Source: Sphingomonas pituitosa NBRC 102491
GTDB taxonomy: Bacteria; Pseudomonadota; Alphaproteobacteria; Sphingomonadales; Sphingomonadaceae
Length of the DNA stretch: 64,000 bases
Direction: 5' to 3'
Assembly: GCF_001598435.1 (NCBI RefSeq)
Contig: NZ_BCYY01000022.1
Coordinates: forward strand, 1 to 64,000
In this document: piece after piece, positions 48,992 through 59,515 of the stretch
How the letters are laid out: each line of letters starts with the position of its first letter
How positions within the stretch are numbered: position 1 is the stretch's first letter
The notes under the pieces: model-generated
The model's database searches: none
The model's input: the letters and a program-made list of their open reading frames with translations, nothing else
Told to the model about the DNA's origin: nothing
Position numbers and translations under genes: made by a program

Positions 48992-49040
48992 TGGTGGAGC
49001 TGAGGGGAATCGAACCCCTGACCTCTGCAGTGCGATTGCA
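48992..49040. repeat. attR, 49-bp direct repeat
   Basis: Identical to attL (11336-11384). It supplies the 3' half of the functional tRNA-Ala gene from the anticodon stem to CCA, so integration leaves the tRNA intact. Confidence 0.93.
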
Positions 49041-49067
49041 GCGCTCTCCCATCTGAGCTACAGCCCC
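48992..49067 (-). tRNA. tRNA-Ala (anticodon CGC)
   Basis: 76 bases including an encoded CCA. The acceptor stem GGGGCTG/CAGCTCC pairs with one G-U. The D-arm is GCTC..GAGC, and the anticodon stem CTGCA/TGCAG encloses the loop ATCGCAC with anticodon CGC (reads GCG). The T-arm is AGGGG-TTCGATT-CCCCT. The 5' half is host DNA and the 3' half comes from attR of the prophage. Confidence 0.95.
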
Positions 49068-49288
49068 GCCGCCTTGATCCCGGGCTGGCCCGAGAGGCGC
49101 TCCCCTTAGCGAGCCCAAACGTGCGATGCAACCGGCTTGTGGCGTCTTCCCGCCGCTTTTGGTTCGGCAGCGGCGAAGTGCCTGTCCGCCAAGTTAAATC
49201 CTCGGAACCCATCTGCCCCTCCGCTCGCTTGAACGACGTGTGACGGCAAGCATGCCGCAGCCGCCGAAATCTCAGCAGGAGAGATACG

Positions 49289-50443
49289 ATGGACGACCGC
49301 AACAACCGCTACGGCCCCTATGGCCCCACCGGCTATAACGACAGCAGCAGCCAGGGCGACTATGGCCGGGATTACGGCTCCGGCCGCGATTACACCTATA
49401 GCAGCGCGCGCGACTATGCCGCCGCCGGCGAACTGGGCCGCGGGCGCGACCGCAACCAGCGCGACGACTGGAACCGCGGCCGCTCGGACGGGCGCAACCA
49501 GGATCGCTCGAACTATGGCGCGCAGGCCTATGGCCAGCGCAGCCAGGAACGCAGCGGCTGGGACGGCGGCGACAATGACTGGAGCGATACCAGCTCGCGC
49601 AGCTACAGCAATTATGGCGGCGCCTCCGGCCAGCAACGCGACCGCGACTATGGGCAGCGCACCTATGGCAATAGCGACTGGGGCGATCGCGACGCATTCG
49701 CGCGCAGCTACGGCCAGCAGGACCAGGGCCGTTCCGGCTATGGGCGGCAGGATCAGAGCCGCGGTGCCTATGGCTATGATCGCAACCGCGGCGGCAACGA
49801 CCTGCGCGGCTATGACAGCGATCGCGGCTTCTTCGATCGCGCCGGCGACGAGGTCCGCTCGTGGTTCGGCGACGAGGAAGCCGAGCGCCGCCGCCGCCAG
49901 GACCAGCGCTATGACGAGCAGCAGGCGCGCAACGAGGGCCATGCCGACAACCATTACGGCGAATGGCGCCGCAGCCGCCTCCAGGAATTCGACCGCGACT
50001 ATGACGAATATCGCCGCGAGAATGCCCAGCGCTTTCACAGCGAGTTCGAGAATTTCCGTACCGAACGCACCGGCCAGCGCGACTCGCTCCGCCGCGTGAC
50101 CGAGCATATGGAAGTGCTGGGTTCGGACGGCAGCCATGTCGGCACCGTCGACAAGGTGCGGGGCGATCGCATCATCCTCACCAAGACCGACACCGACGCC
50201 GAGGGTCGCCACCACTCGATCCCGTCGCGCTGGATCCAGACGGTCGACGACAAGGTGAATCTGCGCAAGACCGCCGACGAAGCCAAGAACCATTGGCGCG
50301 ACGAGGAACAGTCGGGCGCGATGTTCGGCGAGGACAAGGTGAAGTCCACCGCCACGACCACCGATCAGAGCGCCGTGCGTGACGGTTCGCAGGACTGGAG
50401 CACGACCGGTAATCTGAATTCGAGCTTCAAGGGCACCTACTAA
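49289..50443 (+). CDS. Low-complexity Tyr/Gly/Arg/Gln-rich protein with DUF2171 domain
   Basis: 384 residues. Residues ~1-175 are a low-complexity region rich in Y, G, R, D, S, N and Q with repeated SYGQ/GYG/RDYG-like elements (RSYGQQDQGRSGYGRQ). A charged segment follows (FFDRAGDEVRSWFGDEEAER), of the SWFGD type known from sphingomonad and rhizobial proteins. A DUF2171 (PRC-barrel-like) domain lies at about 270-330 (EVLGSDGSHVGTVDKVRGDR, HHSIPSRWIQTVDDKV), and the tail is disordered. The ribosome site AGGAGAG precedes the ATG, and a terminator follows. The function is unknown; possible roles are a stress-related scaffold or surface protein. Confidence 0.82.
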   Translation: MDDRNNRYGPYGPTGYNDSSSQGDYGRDYGSGRDYTYSSARDYAAAGELGRGRDRNQRDDWNRGRSDGRNQDRSNYGAQAYGQRSQERSGWDGGDNDWSDTSSRSYSNYGGASGQQRDRDYGQRTYGNSDWGDRDAFARSYGQQDQGRSGYGRQDQSRGAYGYDRNRGGNDLRGYDSDRGFFDRAGDEVRSWFGDEEAERRRRQDQRYDEQQARNEGHADNHYGEWRRSRLQEFDRDYDEYRRENAQRFHSEFENFRTERTGQRDSLRRVTEHMEVLGSDGSHVGTVDKVRGDRIILTKTDTDAEGRHHSIPSRWIQTVDDKVNLRKTADEAKNHWRDEEQSGAMFGEDKVKSTATTTDQSAVRDGSQDWSTTGNLNSSFKGTY

Positions 50444-50463
50444 GGGCGCCTGAGGCGAAGAGA

Positions 50464-50495
50464 GGGGCCGTCCGGCAATACCGGGCGGCCCCTTT
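50464..50495 (+). terminator. Rho-independent terminator
   Basis: 12-bp stem GGGGCCGTCCGG (50464-50475) with CCGGGCGGCCCC (50481-50492), one G-U pair, 5-base loop, then TTT. It ends the DUF2171 gene. Confidence 0.85.
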
Positions 50496-50576
50496 CCGTT
50501 GAAGCATATCCTCCCCCGCCAGGGGGAGGAAACGCCAAACGGGAGGGCCGGCTGCGGGTACGCCCCATTCACCCGA

Positions 50577-52784
<2,208 letters not shown>

Positions 52785-52991
52785 TCGGGCATCTCCTTGG
52801 GATCCGGGCTATGGTCTGCGCAGAGCCTCGCACGGCCAGAGCGATCGATGAAATGGATTAGTTCGGGCACACTGATCGATCTTTCCGCTCGTGTCAGTAT
52901 ATCTCAACGGATAGGCCCCGACCATGGTCACGCAGACGAAACGGATCCCGCTCAGGATGATTACAGCAACGGGTGGATTGCCCGCCTGACT

Positions 52992-53009
52992 TGGTTACAT
53001 ATGTAACCA
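52992..53009. promoter_or_regulatory. Perfect 18-bp palindrome upstream of the PLP-enzyme gene
   Basis: TGGTTACATATGTAACCA is fully self-complementary and ends 29 bases before the start codon at 53039. It is very probably an operator for a dimeric regulator controlling this gene. The regulator is not identifiable here. Confidence 0.65.
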
Positions 53010-53038
53010 TCATCAGAATACACATCGGAGAGCCTGCA

Positions 53039-54355
53039 ATGACCGACGCCACCGAAGCCGATCTGACCGGCGGCACCCCCCGTCCCCGCCCCGAGGGCGA
53101 TGTCGAGAAGATCGGCGATCGCAAGCTCAAGCCGGCGACGATGATGATGGGGCACGGCTATGATCCGATGCTCTCCGAAGGCGCGCTCAAGCCGCCGATC
53201 TTCCTCACCTCCACCTTCGTCTTCCCCAATGCGGCGGCGGGCAAGCGCCATTTCGAGGGCGTGACCGGCAAGCGCCCGGGCGGCGCCGAGGGCCTGGTCT
53301 ATTCGCGCTTCAACGGCCCGAACCAGGAGATCCTGGAAGACCGCCTCGCGATCTGGGAAGAGGCCGAGGACGCGCTGGCCTTTTCCTCGGGCATGTCGGC
53401 GATCGCGACCCTGTTCCTGTCGATGGTCAAGCCCGGCGACACGATCGTCCATTCGGGCCCGCTCTATGCGGCGACCGAGACGCTGATCGCGCGCATCCTC
53501 GGCCGCTTCGGCATTCACTGGCTCGACTTCCCGGCGGGCGCCACCCGCGAGGAGATCGATGCGGTGCTCAGCAAGGCGGCGACCGGGAACGTCGCGCTGA
53601 TCTATCTGGAGAGCCCGGCCAACCCGACCAACGCGCTGGTCGACGTCGAAGCCGTCGCCGCCAGCCGCGACGCGATCTTCAAGGGCGACACCAAGCCGCC
53701 GATCGCGATCGACAACACCTTCCTCGGGCCGCTCTGGGCGCAGCCGCTCCGCCAAGGTGCGGACATCGTCGTCTACTCGCTGACCAAATATGCCGGCGGC
53801 CATTCGGACCTGGTGGCGGGCGGCGTGCTCGGATCGAAGGCGCACATCAACACCATCCGGCTGATGCGCAACACGATCGGCACGATCTGCGATCCGAACA
53901 CGGCGTGGATGCTGCTGCGCTCGCTGGAGACGCTGGAGCTGCGGATGAGCCGCGCGGGCGAGAACGCCGCCAAGGTGTGCGAATTCCTCGCGGCGCATCC
54001 CAAGGTGGAGCGCGTCGGCTATCTCGGCTTCCTCGAGCGCGGCGAGGACAAGCGCCAGGCCGACATCTATCGCCGCCACTGCACCGGCGCGGGATCGACC
54101 TTCTCGCTCTATCTGAAGGGCGGCGAGAAGGAGGCGTTCGCGTTCCTCGACGCGCTCAAGATCGCCAAGCTGGCGGTGAGCCTGGGCGGCACCGAGACGC
54201 TGGCCAGCCACCCGGCGGGAATGACGCACCTGTCGGTGGCCGAGGCGCGCAAGCAGGCGCTGGGAATCACCGACAATCTGGTCCGCATCTCGGTCGGCGT
54301 CGAGGATGCCGACGACCTTATCGCCGACTTCGAGAATGCGCTGAAGGCGGTGTGA
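53039..54355 (+). CDS. Cystathionine gamma-synthase family PLP-dependent enzyme
   Basis: 438 residues, Cys/Met metabolism PLP family. PLP-binding Lys in VYSLTKYAGGHSDLVAGGVL. Other landmarks: GLVYSRFNGPNQEILEDRLA, ALAFSSGMSAIATLFLSMVK, IYLESPANPTNALVDVEA, IAIDNTFLGPLWAQPL and SLGGTETLASHPAGMTHLS. It may act as cystathionine gamma-synthase, O-acetylhomoserine sulfhydrylase or methionine gamma-lyase; the sequence alone does not decide. It is longer than E. coli MetB (386) because of an N-terminal extension and a Lys/Arg-rich insert. The start at 53039 has a GGAG ribosome site. The palindrome at 52992 probably controls it. Confidence 0.9.
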   Translation: MTDATEADLTGGTPRPRPEGDVEKIGDRKLKPATMMMGHGYDPMLSEGALKPPIFLTSTFVFPNAAAGKRHFEGVTGKRPGGAEGLVYSRFNGPNQEILEDRLAIWEEAEDALAFSSGMSAIATLFLSMVKPGDTIVHSGPLYAATETLIARILGRFGIHWLDFPAGATREEIDAVLSKAATGNVALIYLESPANPTNALVDVEAVAASRDAIFKGDTKPPIAIDNTFLGPLWAQPLRQGADIVVYSLTKYAGGHSDLVAGGVLGSKAHINTIRLMRNTIGTICDPNTAWMLLRSLETLELRMSRAGENAAKVCEFLAAHPKVERVGYLGFLERGEDKRQADIYRRHCTGAGSTFSLYLKGGEKEAFAFLDALKIAKLAVSLGGTETLASHPAGMTHLSVAEARKQALGITDNLVRISVGVEDADDLIADFENALKAV

Positions 54356-54365
54356 TCTTTCCGGT

Positions 54366-54396
54366 GACGAAGGAGGACAGAAAGCCCTCCTTCGTC
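54366..54396 (+). terminator. Hairpin terminator after the PLP-enzyme gene
   Basis: Perfect 11-bp inverted repeat GACGAAGGAGG (54366-54376) / CCTCCTTCGTC (54386-54396), 10 bases after the stop codon. No T-run. It overlaps the start of a REP-like element. Confidence 0.6.
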
Positions 54397-54420
54397 ATCC
54401 CGGCGAACGCCGGGATGGCG
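54393..54420. repeat. REP-like palindromic element
   Basis: CGTCATCCCGGCGAACGCCG followed by GGATGGCG: same core as the pair at 61878 and 61945. This is a dispersed intergenic palindrome, here between two convergent genes. Confidence 0.7.
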
Positions 54421-54454
54421 GCTTTGGTGCGGAGAAACACCGCCGCACCGTCCC

Positions 54455-55441
54455 TTACTTCAGCGTCCGCGCGGCGTCCTCGACCAGCGCCGCCATCGTC
54501 TGCTGGTCCTTCAGCGACGGATGGAAGTGGCAGGCGGTGAATTCCAGCTGGGGCACCGCCACCGCCGTCGCCCCCGTCGCCGTCGCCACCGTTCGCACGT
54601 CGGCGATGAAGGCGGGCGCGCCCATCAGCAGGAAGCGCGCGGCCGGGTTCGCGCCCTGCAGCTGCCGCACGAATGCGACATATTTCGCCCGATAATCGGC
54701 GTGCAGCGCGGCATCGTCCTTCCACGCCTCGCCGGCATGGACCGGCGTCGAGAAATCGTTGGTTCCGAGGTTGATCACGACCAGCTGCGGCTGCCAGTCG
54801 TCCTGCACCGCGGGCGCCGGTTCGCCGGGAATGGCGCGGGCGTAGAGCACCGGCAGCGTCTCGCCGGGGTTGCCGCCGGCATAGTTGCGCACCACGCCGC
54901 GCCCTGAAAAGGCGATGACGCGATAGTCGGCATCCCATTTCTTCGCGAGCAGCGGCCCGAAGGCGCGCTGGGTATCGGTGGTGTCGTGCACCTGCTCGCC
55001 GGTGCAATCCCGCACGGTCGCGGTGTCGCCATAGCCGACGCTGTGCGAGTCGCCGATGAACTCGACGCGGCGCGCATGCATCGGTGGGGCGAGCGCCGTG
55101 CCGTCTGTGGTGATGCCGAGCATGCGGCTATAGCCGCTCTGGCTCTCGGTCAGCTTCTCGACGCGGATGACATGTTCGCCGTCCGCCAGCCCCTCGAACC
55201 GGCGCTGCACCTTGCCGGGCTTTTTCAGCACCGCGCGCTCCACCCCGTCGATCAGCACGGCGAGATGGTCCTCGCCGGCCTCGACCGACACGGTGACGGA
55301 GGTGCCCTTGAACCGCCCCTCGAAATAGACGCCGGGCCAGCCGAAGCGGCCATCGGCAGTCACGCGGCCCCCGGCGTGCAGCGGAATGGACGTTTCGGCA
55401 GGCGCGAGCATCAGCGCGGCGACAAGGGCTAGGCGAAGCAT
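54455..55441 (-). CDS. SGNH-family esterase with N-terminal beta domain (CE2-like)
   Basis: 328 residues with a signal peptide (LALVAALMLAPAETSI). Residues ~20-115 form a beta-sandwich typical of CE2 acetyl-esterases (WPGVYFEGRFKGTSVTVSVE, GEHVIRVEKLTESQSGY). The SGNH domain follows with GDS (EFIGDSHSVGYGD), GxxND (VVINLGTNDFSTP) and the C-terminal His block (CHFHPSLKDQQ). It probably removes acetyl groups from plant polysaccharides outside or in the periplasm. The enzyme type fits a glycan-degrading lifestyle like the TonB receptors and the GH92 mannosidase, but no operon links them. It is convergent with the PLP-enzyme gene. Confidence 0.85.
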   Translation of the reverse strand: MLRLALVAALMLAPAETSIPLHAGGRVTADGRFGWPGVYFEGRFKGTSVTVSVEAGEDHLAVLIDGVERAVLKKPGKVQRRFEGLADGEHVIRVEKLTESQSGYSRMLGITTDGTALAPPMHARRVEFIGDSHSVGYGDTATVRDCTGEQVHDTTDTQRAFGPLLAKKWDADYRVIAFSGRGVVRNYAGGNPGETLPVLYARAIPGEPAPAVQDDWQPQLVVINLGTNDFSTPVHAGEAWKDDAALHADYRAKYVAFVRQLQGANPAARFLLMGAPAFIADVRTVATATGATAVAVPQLEFTACHFHPSLKDQQTMAALVEDAARTLK

Positions 55442-55472
55442 GCAGCCTGCCTAGCAACCCCGCGCGGCGCCG

Positions 55473-56369
55473 TCAGCCCCAGAGCCGCTCGCGATAGGCC
55501 TCGAAGCAGCGCGCGCCGCAACGCAGGCGGATCAGCGCGCCTTCGGCCATCGCGTTCGCGCGGCGCGGATCCTCTTCCACCGCCGGGCGAATGGCCTCGC
55601 GGTTCCAGTCCTCGCTGTGCTTGATGTCGAGCACCGCGTGCAGCGTGAAGTAGCGCGCTTCCTTGGGGCTGAGCCCCACGCGCTTCAGCCCTTCGGCCGT
55701 CGCGGCGGAGCGGCCGGGCGCGGTCAGCTCGATCACGCCCAGCGCCCCTACCGAATGCCAGGCATAGCGGCGGCTGCTCGCCATCGCGGTCATCGCATTG
55801 GCGAGGCACAGGCTTTCCCACACGGTGTTCTCGATCACCGGGGTAACGGCCAGCGTCTCGACCAGCGCATCGAGCATCGGGCCGTGCATGCCCTTCTCGG
55901 TGCCGTGCCCCATCTCGTCCCAGTAATTGCGGGCGAGTTCGAGCTTCGGGCGGGTCGGCAGCTTCACCTGCGTCATCGCGACGAGATCGTCGAACCCCGC
56001 CTCGCCGGCAGCCTCCTGCTCGAAGAACCATCGAAGCTGGTCCCGGTCCGCCTCCGCAGCCAGCCAGGGGAAGAGCGGGTCGCCCTGCCCCGGCCCGGTC
56101 GCCTTCAGTTCCTCGAACCAGGCGATGAAGCCCTCGACGTCGGTGGGCGCCGCCGCTGCCTCGTCGACGATCTCGGCGCGCAGTTCCTCGAGGAACGCGC
56201 CCTGCAGCCGCTCCATGCGCATGTCGCGCTCGAACAGGCGCTGCCAGTCGTCGGACGGGAAGCCGGGTTCCAGCCGCTCCCGGTTCCAGTGGGCCAGGCC
56301 GCGCTGGAAGCTGTCGGTAAGAAACTGCGAACGGATGCGTGGCGCGAAGTCGCGCGCGAGCGTTGCCAT
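55473..56369 (-). CDS. Haem-oxygenase-like diiron protein (iron-containing redox enzyme family)
   Basis: 298 residues from the ATG at 56369 (AGGAGAG upstream); the longer open frame to 56510 lacks support. All-helical TenA/haem-oxygenase-like fold of the HDO superfamily. Possible metal ligands are in NYWDEMGHGTEKGMHGPML and TLHAVLDIKHSEDWNREAI (Glu, His, Asp, His). Members oxidise or cleave diverse amino-acid- or fatty-acid-derived substrates; the substrate here is unknown. It stands 31 bp upstream of the SGNH esterase on the same strand, so a small operon is possible. Confidence 0.78.
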   Translation of the reverse strand: MATLARDFAPRIRSQFLTDSFQRGLAHWNRERLEPGFPSDDWQRLFERDMRMERLQGAFLEELRAEIVDEAAAAPTDVEGFIAWFEELKATGPGQGDPLFPWLAAEADRDQLRWFFEQEAAGEAGFDDLVAMTQVKLPTRPKLELARNYWDEMGHGTEKGMHGPMLDALVETLAVTPVIENTVWESLCLANAMTAMASSRRYAWHSVGALGVIELTAPGRSAATAEGLKRVGLSPKEARYFTLHAVLDIKHSEDWNREAIRPAVEEDPRRANAMAEGALIRLRCGARCFEAYRERLWG

Positions 56370-56584
56370 GGGAAAACTCTCTCCTGCTTGGCTGCCTAAA
56401 CCCGCAGGCCGAGGGGGGAGTTCCGATCCACTTAAGTAGATCAACCACTTGGCTGTCACGGCATGGTCATGTGCACCGCAGCGTGCATCGGGTGCATTCG
56501 TCGCGCCCAAGTAGGTAATTGCAACAATTGCACGCGCCTCGATAGGGCTGCATCGCCGCCAACGATGCAGCTCTGAGAGGATCC

Positions 56585-58090
56585 ATGTCGCGTATCGCCC
56601 ACCCCGGACTCGCCGCCAAGGTCACCACCGCCGAACACGCCGCCTCGTTCATCGCCGATGGCATGACCGTGGGGATGAGCGGCTTCACCGGCTCCGGCTA
56701 TCCCAAGGCGGTGCCGACCGCGCTCGCCGCGCAGATCGAGGCCGAACATGCCGTCGGCAAGCCGATGCGGCTCAAGGTGTGGACCGGCGCCTCGACCGGC
56801 CCGGAGCTGGACGGCGCGCTCGCCCGCGTCGACGGCATTTCCGCCCGGCTGCCCTATAATTCCGATCCGATCGCCCGCGAGAAGATCAACGCGGGCGAGA
56901 TGGACTATGTCGACCTGCACCTCAGCCAGGTCGCCCCGCTCGCCTGGGAGGGGTTTCTCGGCCAGCTCGACGTCGCGGTGATCGAAGTCGCCGGCATCCG
57001 CGCGGACGGATCGCTGATCCCCTCCACCTCGGTCGGCAACAACAAGACCTGGCTCGATGTCGCCAAGCGCGTGATCCTGGAGGTGAACAGCTGGCAGAAC
57101 CCGGCGCTCGAGGGGATGCACGACATCTATTACGGCACCGCGCTGCCGCCCAACCGCGTGCCGATCCCGCTCACCGCGCCCGACCAGCGCATCGGCCAGC
57201 CGACGCTGCGCTGCGATCCGCACAAGGTGATCGCGGTGGTCGAGACCAACGCCCCCGATCGCAACCTGCCCTTCGCAGCACCCGACGCGAGCGCGGTCGC
57301 CATCGCCCAGCATCTGATCGAGTTCTTCCGCCACGAAGTCGGCAAGGGCCGGCTGCCGCCGTCGCTGCTGCCGCTGCAATCGGGGGTGGGCAACATCGCC
57401 AATGCGGTGCTCGCCGGGCTGATGACCGCGCCGTTCGAGAACCTCACCGCCTATACCGAAGTGCTGCAGGACGGGATGCTCGACCTGCTCGACGCCGGCA
57501 AGCTGCGCATGGCGAGCTGCACCGCCTTCTCGCTGAGCCCCGCCGCCGCCGAGCGGCTGAACCAGGATCTCGACCGCTTCCGCGACCGCATCCTGCTGCG
57601 CTCGCAGGAGATCAGCAACCATCCCGAAGTCGTGCGGCGCCTCGGCTGCCTGGCGATGAACGGGATGATCGAGGCGGATCTGTACGGCAACGTCAATTCC
57701 ACCCATGTGATGGGCTCGCGCATCCAGAACGGCATCGGCGGATCGGGCGACTTCGCGCGCAACGCCTATATCTCGATCTTCATGTCGCCTTCGACCGCGA
57801 AGGGCGGCGCGATCTCCGCGATCGTGCCGCACGTCTCCCATGTCGATCACATCGCGCAGGACGTGCAGATCGTGGTGACCGAGCAGGGCCTGGCCGATCT
57901 GCGCGGCCTTGCGCCCCGCAAGCGTGCCGAGCAGGTGATCGAACGCTGCGCCCATCCAAGCTTCCGCCCGATGCTGCGCGACTATTACGAGCGCGCGCTG
58001 GCCGGCAGCTATGGCAAGCAGACGCCGATGCTGCCGGGCGAAGCCTTCGCCTGGCACCAGCGATTCATCGATACGGGTTCGATGCTGTAA
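56585..58090 (+). CDS. Succinyl-CoA:acetate CoA-transferase / acetyl-CoA hydrolase family
   Basis: 501 residues, class I CoA-transferase of the AarC/Cat1 type (TIGR03458). It transfers CoA between succinate and acetate, linking acetate use to the TCA cycle. Landmarks: GMTVGMSGFTGSGYPKAVPT, LPLQSGVGNIANAVLAGL, the catalytic Glu in MNGMIEADLYGNVNSTHVMG, GSGDFARNAYISIFMSPST and VTEQGLADLRGLAPRKRAEQ. GAGAGG before the ATG is the ribosome site. It is monocistronic and divergent from the diiron protein gene. Confidence 0.92.
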   Translation: MSRIAHPGLAAKVTTAEHAASFIADGMTVGMSGFTGSGYPKAVPTALAAQIEAEHAVGKPMRLKVWTGASTGPELDGALARVDGISARLPYNSDPIAREKINAGEMDYVDLHLSQVAPLAWEGFLGQLDVAVIEVAGIRADGSLIPSTSVGNNKTWLDVAKRVILEVNSWQNPALEGMHDIYYGTALPPNRVPIPLTAPDQRIGQPTLRCDPHKVIAVVETNAPDRNLPFAAPDASAVAIAQHLIEFFRHEVGKGRLPPSLLPLQSGVGNIANAVLAGLMTAPFENLTAYTEVLQDGMLDLLDAGKLRMASCTAFSLSPAAAERLNQDLDRFRDRILLRSQEISNHPEVVRRLGCLAMNGMIEADLYGNVNSTHVMGSRIQNGIGGSGDFARNAYISIFMSPSTAKGGAISAIVPHVSHVDHIAQDVQIVVTEQGLADLRGLAPRKRAEQVIERCAHPSFRPMLRDYYERALAGSYGKQTPMLPGEAFAWHQRFIDTGSML

Positions 58091-58192
58091 GACTACCTAG
58101 GGTCGGTTCCACGGGACGAATCGTGCCGGCGGCATCGCTATAATGCTCCTGCGCCGTGGCGGCTTGCGCTACGGCCAGGGGTCTGCAGGCTG

Positions 58193-59467
58193 GTGAGCAA
58201 GGAACCGATCGAAGAGCCTCGACGCGATCCGCTGGAAACCGCGCTCAGGCTGCGCGTGACGGCCGCATCGGCGACCGTGATCATCATGATGCTCGCGCAT
58301 GTGCTTCATCCCCTCGCGCATTCGCGGGATGCGCAGCTGATCGACAGCGCCATCGAATTCGGCGGCGCTGTCTTCGTGCTGCTCCTGCTGATGCTGGGCG
58401 GTCCGCAATCGATCCGAGCGCTGCGCGAGCGCCGCCAGGATGCCGAGCGCGCGCATGCCGAGCGCAAGCAGATCAACCATCTGTTCCGCATGACGGAGAT
58501 GCTGCAAAGCGCCAACGGCTATGCCGACGCCAACGCCGTGCTGGGCGCAACGATCGAATCGCTGCTCGCGGGGTTCGGCGGCGCGCTCTACGTGCTCAAC
58601 AATTCCCGCGACCGGCTGGAGCTTTCCGGCAGCTGGCATTGGCCGGAGGCGGACACGCTCCGCCCCATGCTCACACCGTCGCAATGCTGGGCGCTGAAGC
58701 GCGGCAAACCGCATGTGAACGCGGAGAAACATGGGGCGCTGCGCTGCGATCATCACCTCGGCACGGCGACCGTGCTCGAACTGCCGATGACCGCGCATGG
58801 CGAGATCCAGGGCATGCTGAAGATAGCGACCACCCTGCCCGACGCGGCGGCGGAGCTGGCGCGCATCCAGCCGCTCGCCACCGCGATCGCCGATGCGATG
58901 TCGCTGGCGATTTCCAACATCGCGCTGCGCGAGAAACTGCGCACCCAGGCGCTGCGCGATCCGCTGACCGGCCTGTACAACCGCCGCTACATGGAAGACG
59001 CGCTCGGCCGCTATGCCAGCCTCACCGAGCGCAGCGGCACGCACCTGTCCGTGATCATGATCGACCTCGATCACTTCAAGAAGCTGAACGACGAGTTCGG
59101 CCATGCCGTGGGCGATTCGGTGCTGCGCGAGACCGCCGCCACGATCATGGGTGCACTGCGCACCTCCGACGTCGCCTGCCGCTACGGCGGCGAGGAACTG
59201 CTGGTGATCCTGCCCGAGTGCAGGCTCGACGAGGCCGTGGTGAAAGCGGAAATCCTGCGCGAACGCATCGAAGCGCTGTCCGCCATGCACGAGGCCAAGG
59301 TTTCCGCCTCGTTCGGCGTCGCCGCCATGCCCGATAGCACCCGCGCGGTGGCCGATCTGCTCGGCATGGCGGACGCTGCGCTGTATCAGGCCAAGGAAGG
59401 CGGGCGGAACCGCGTCGTCGCCGCGCCGAGCCGCGAAACGCCGATCCTCCCGCTCGCCGCAGAGTGA
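58193..59467 (+). CDS. Diguanylate cyclase (GAF-GGDEF), membrane-anchored
   Basis: 424 residues, GTG start. Two membrane segments (about 22-42 and 54-72) are followed by a GAF-like sensor (about 95-245) and a GGDEF domain (about 255-410). The active site is GGEEL (332-336), which keeps the catalytic pattern. The inhibitory I-site R-T-S-D (323-326) lies exactly five residues before it, so product inhibition by c-di-GMP is expected. No EAL domain. It makes c-di-GMP from two GTP, influencing motility or biofilm. The ligand of the GAF domain is unknown. Confidence 0.92.
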   Translation: MSKEPIEEPRRDPLETALRLRVTAASATVIIMMLAHVLHPLAHSRDAQLIDSAIEFGGAVFVLLLLMLGGPQSIRALRERRQDAERAHAERKQINHLFRMTEMLQSANGYADANAVLGATIESLLAGFGGALYVLNNSRDRLELSGSWHWPEADTLRPMLTPSQCWALKRGKPHVNAEKHGALRCDHHLGTATVLELPMTAHGEIQGMLKIATTLPDAAAELARIQPLATAIADAMSLAISNIALREKLRTQALRDPLTGLYNRRYMEDALGRYASLTERSGTHLSVIMIDLDHFKKLNDEFGHAVGDSVLRETAATIMGALRTSDVACRYGGEELLVILPECRLDEAVVKAEILRERIEALSAMHEAKVSASFGVAAMPDSTRAVADLLGMADAALYQAKEGGRNRVVAAPSRETPILPLAAE

Positions 59468-59515
59468 CGCGCCAGCGGGCTTCCGCCTTCAGCTTCGCTC
59501 GGTTAAGCCTCGGGA

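Larger units (their letters stand above)
11336..49040. mobile_element. P2-like prophage, about 37.7 kb, in tRNA-Ala(CGC)
   Basis: Bounded by a perfect 49-bp direct repeat (11336-11384 and 48992-49040) that is the 3' part of a tRNA-Ala gene. The integrase gene ends next to attR. Inside are P2-type genes for portal, terminase, capsid, lysis, tail and baseplate, a repressor/Cro switch, an Ogr activator, replication genes and accessory genes. Every essential P2 morphogenesis function except a clear gpG tail-fibre chaperone can be assigned, so the element looks intact, with the possible exception of the terminase C-terminus. Gene order differs from P2: J-I-fibre stand before V-W, and att lies next to the presumed cos end. 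Confidence 0.95.
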
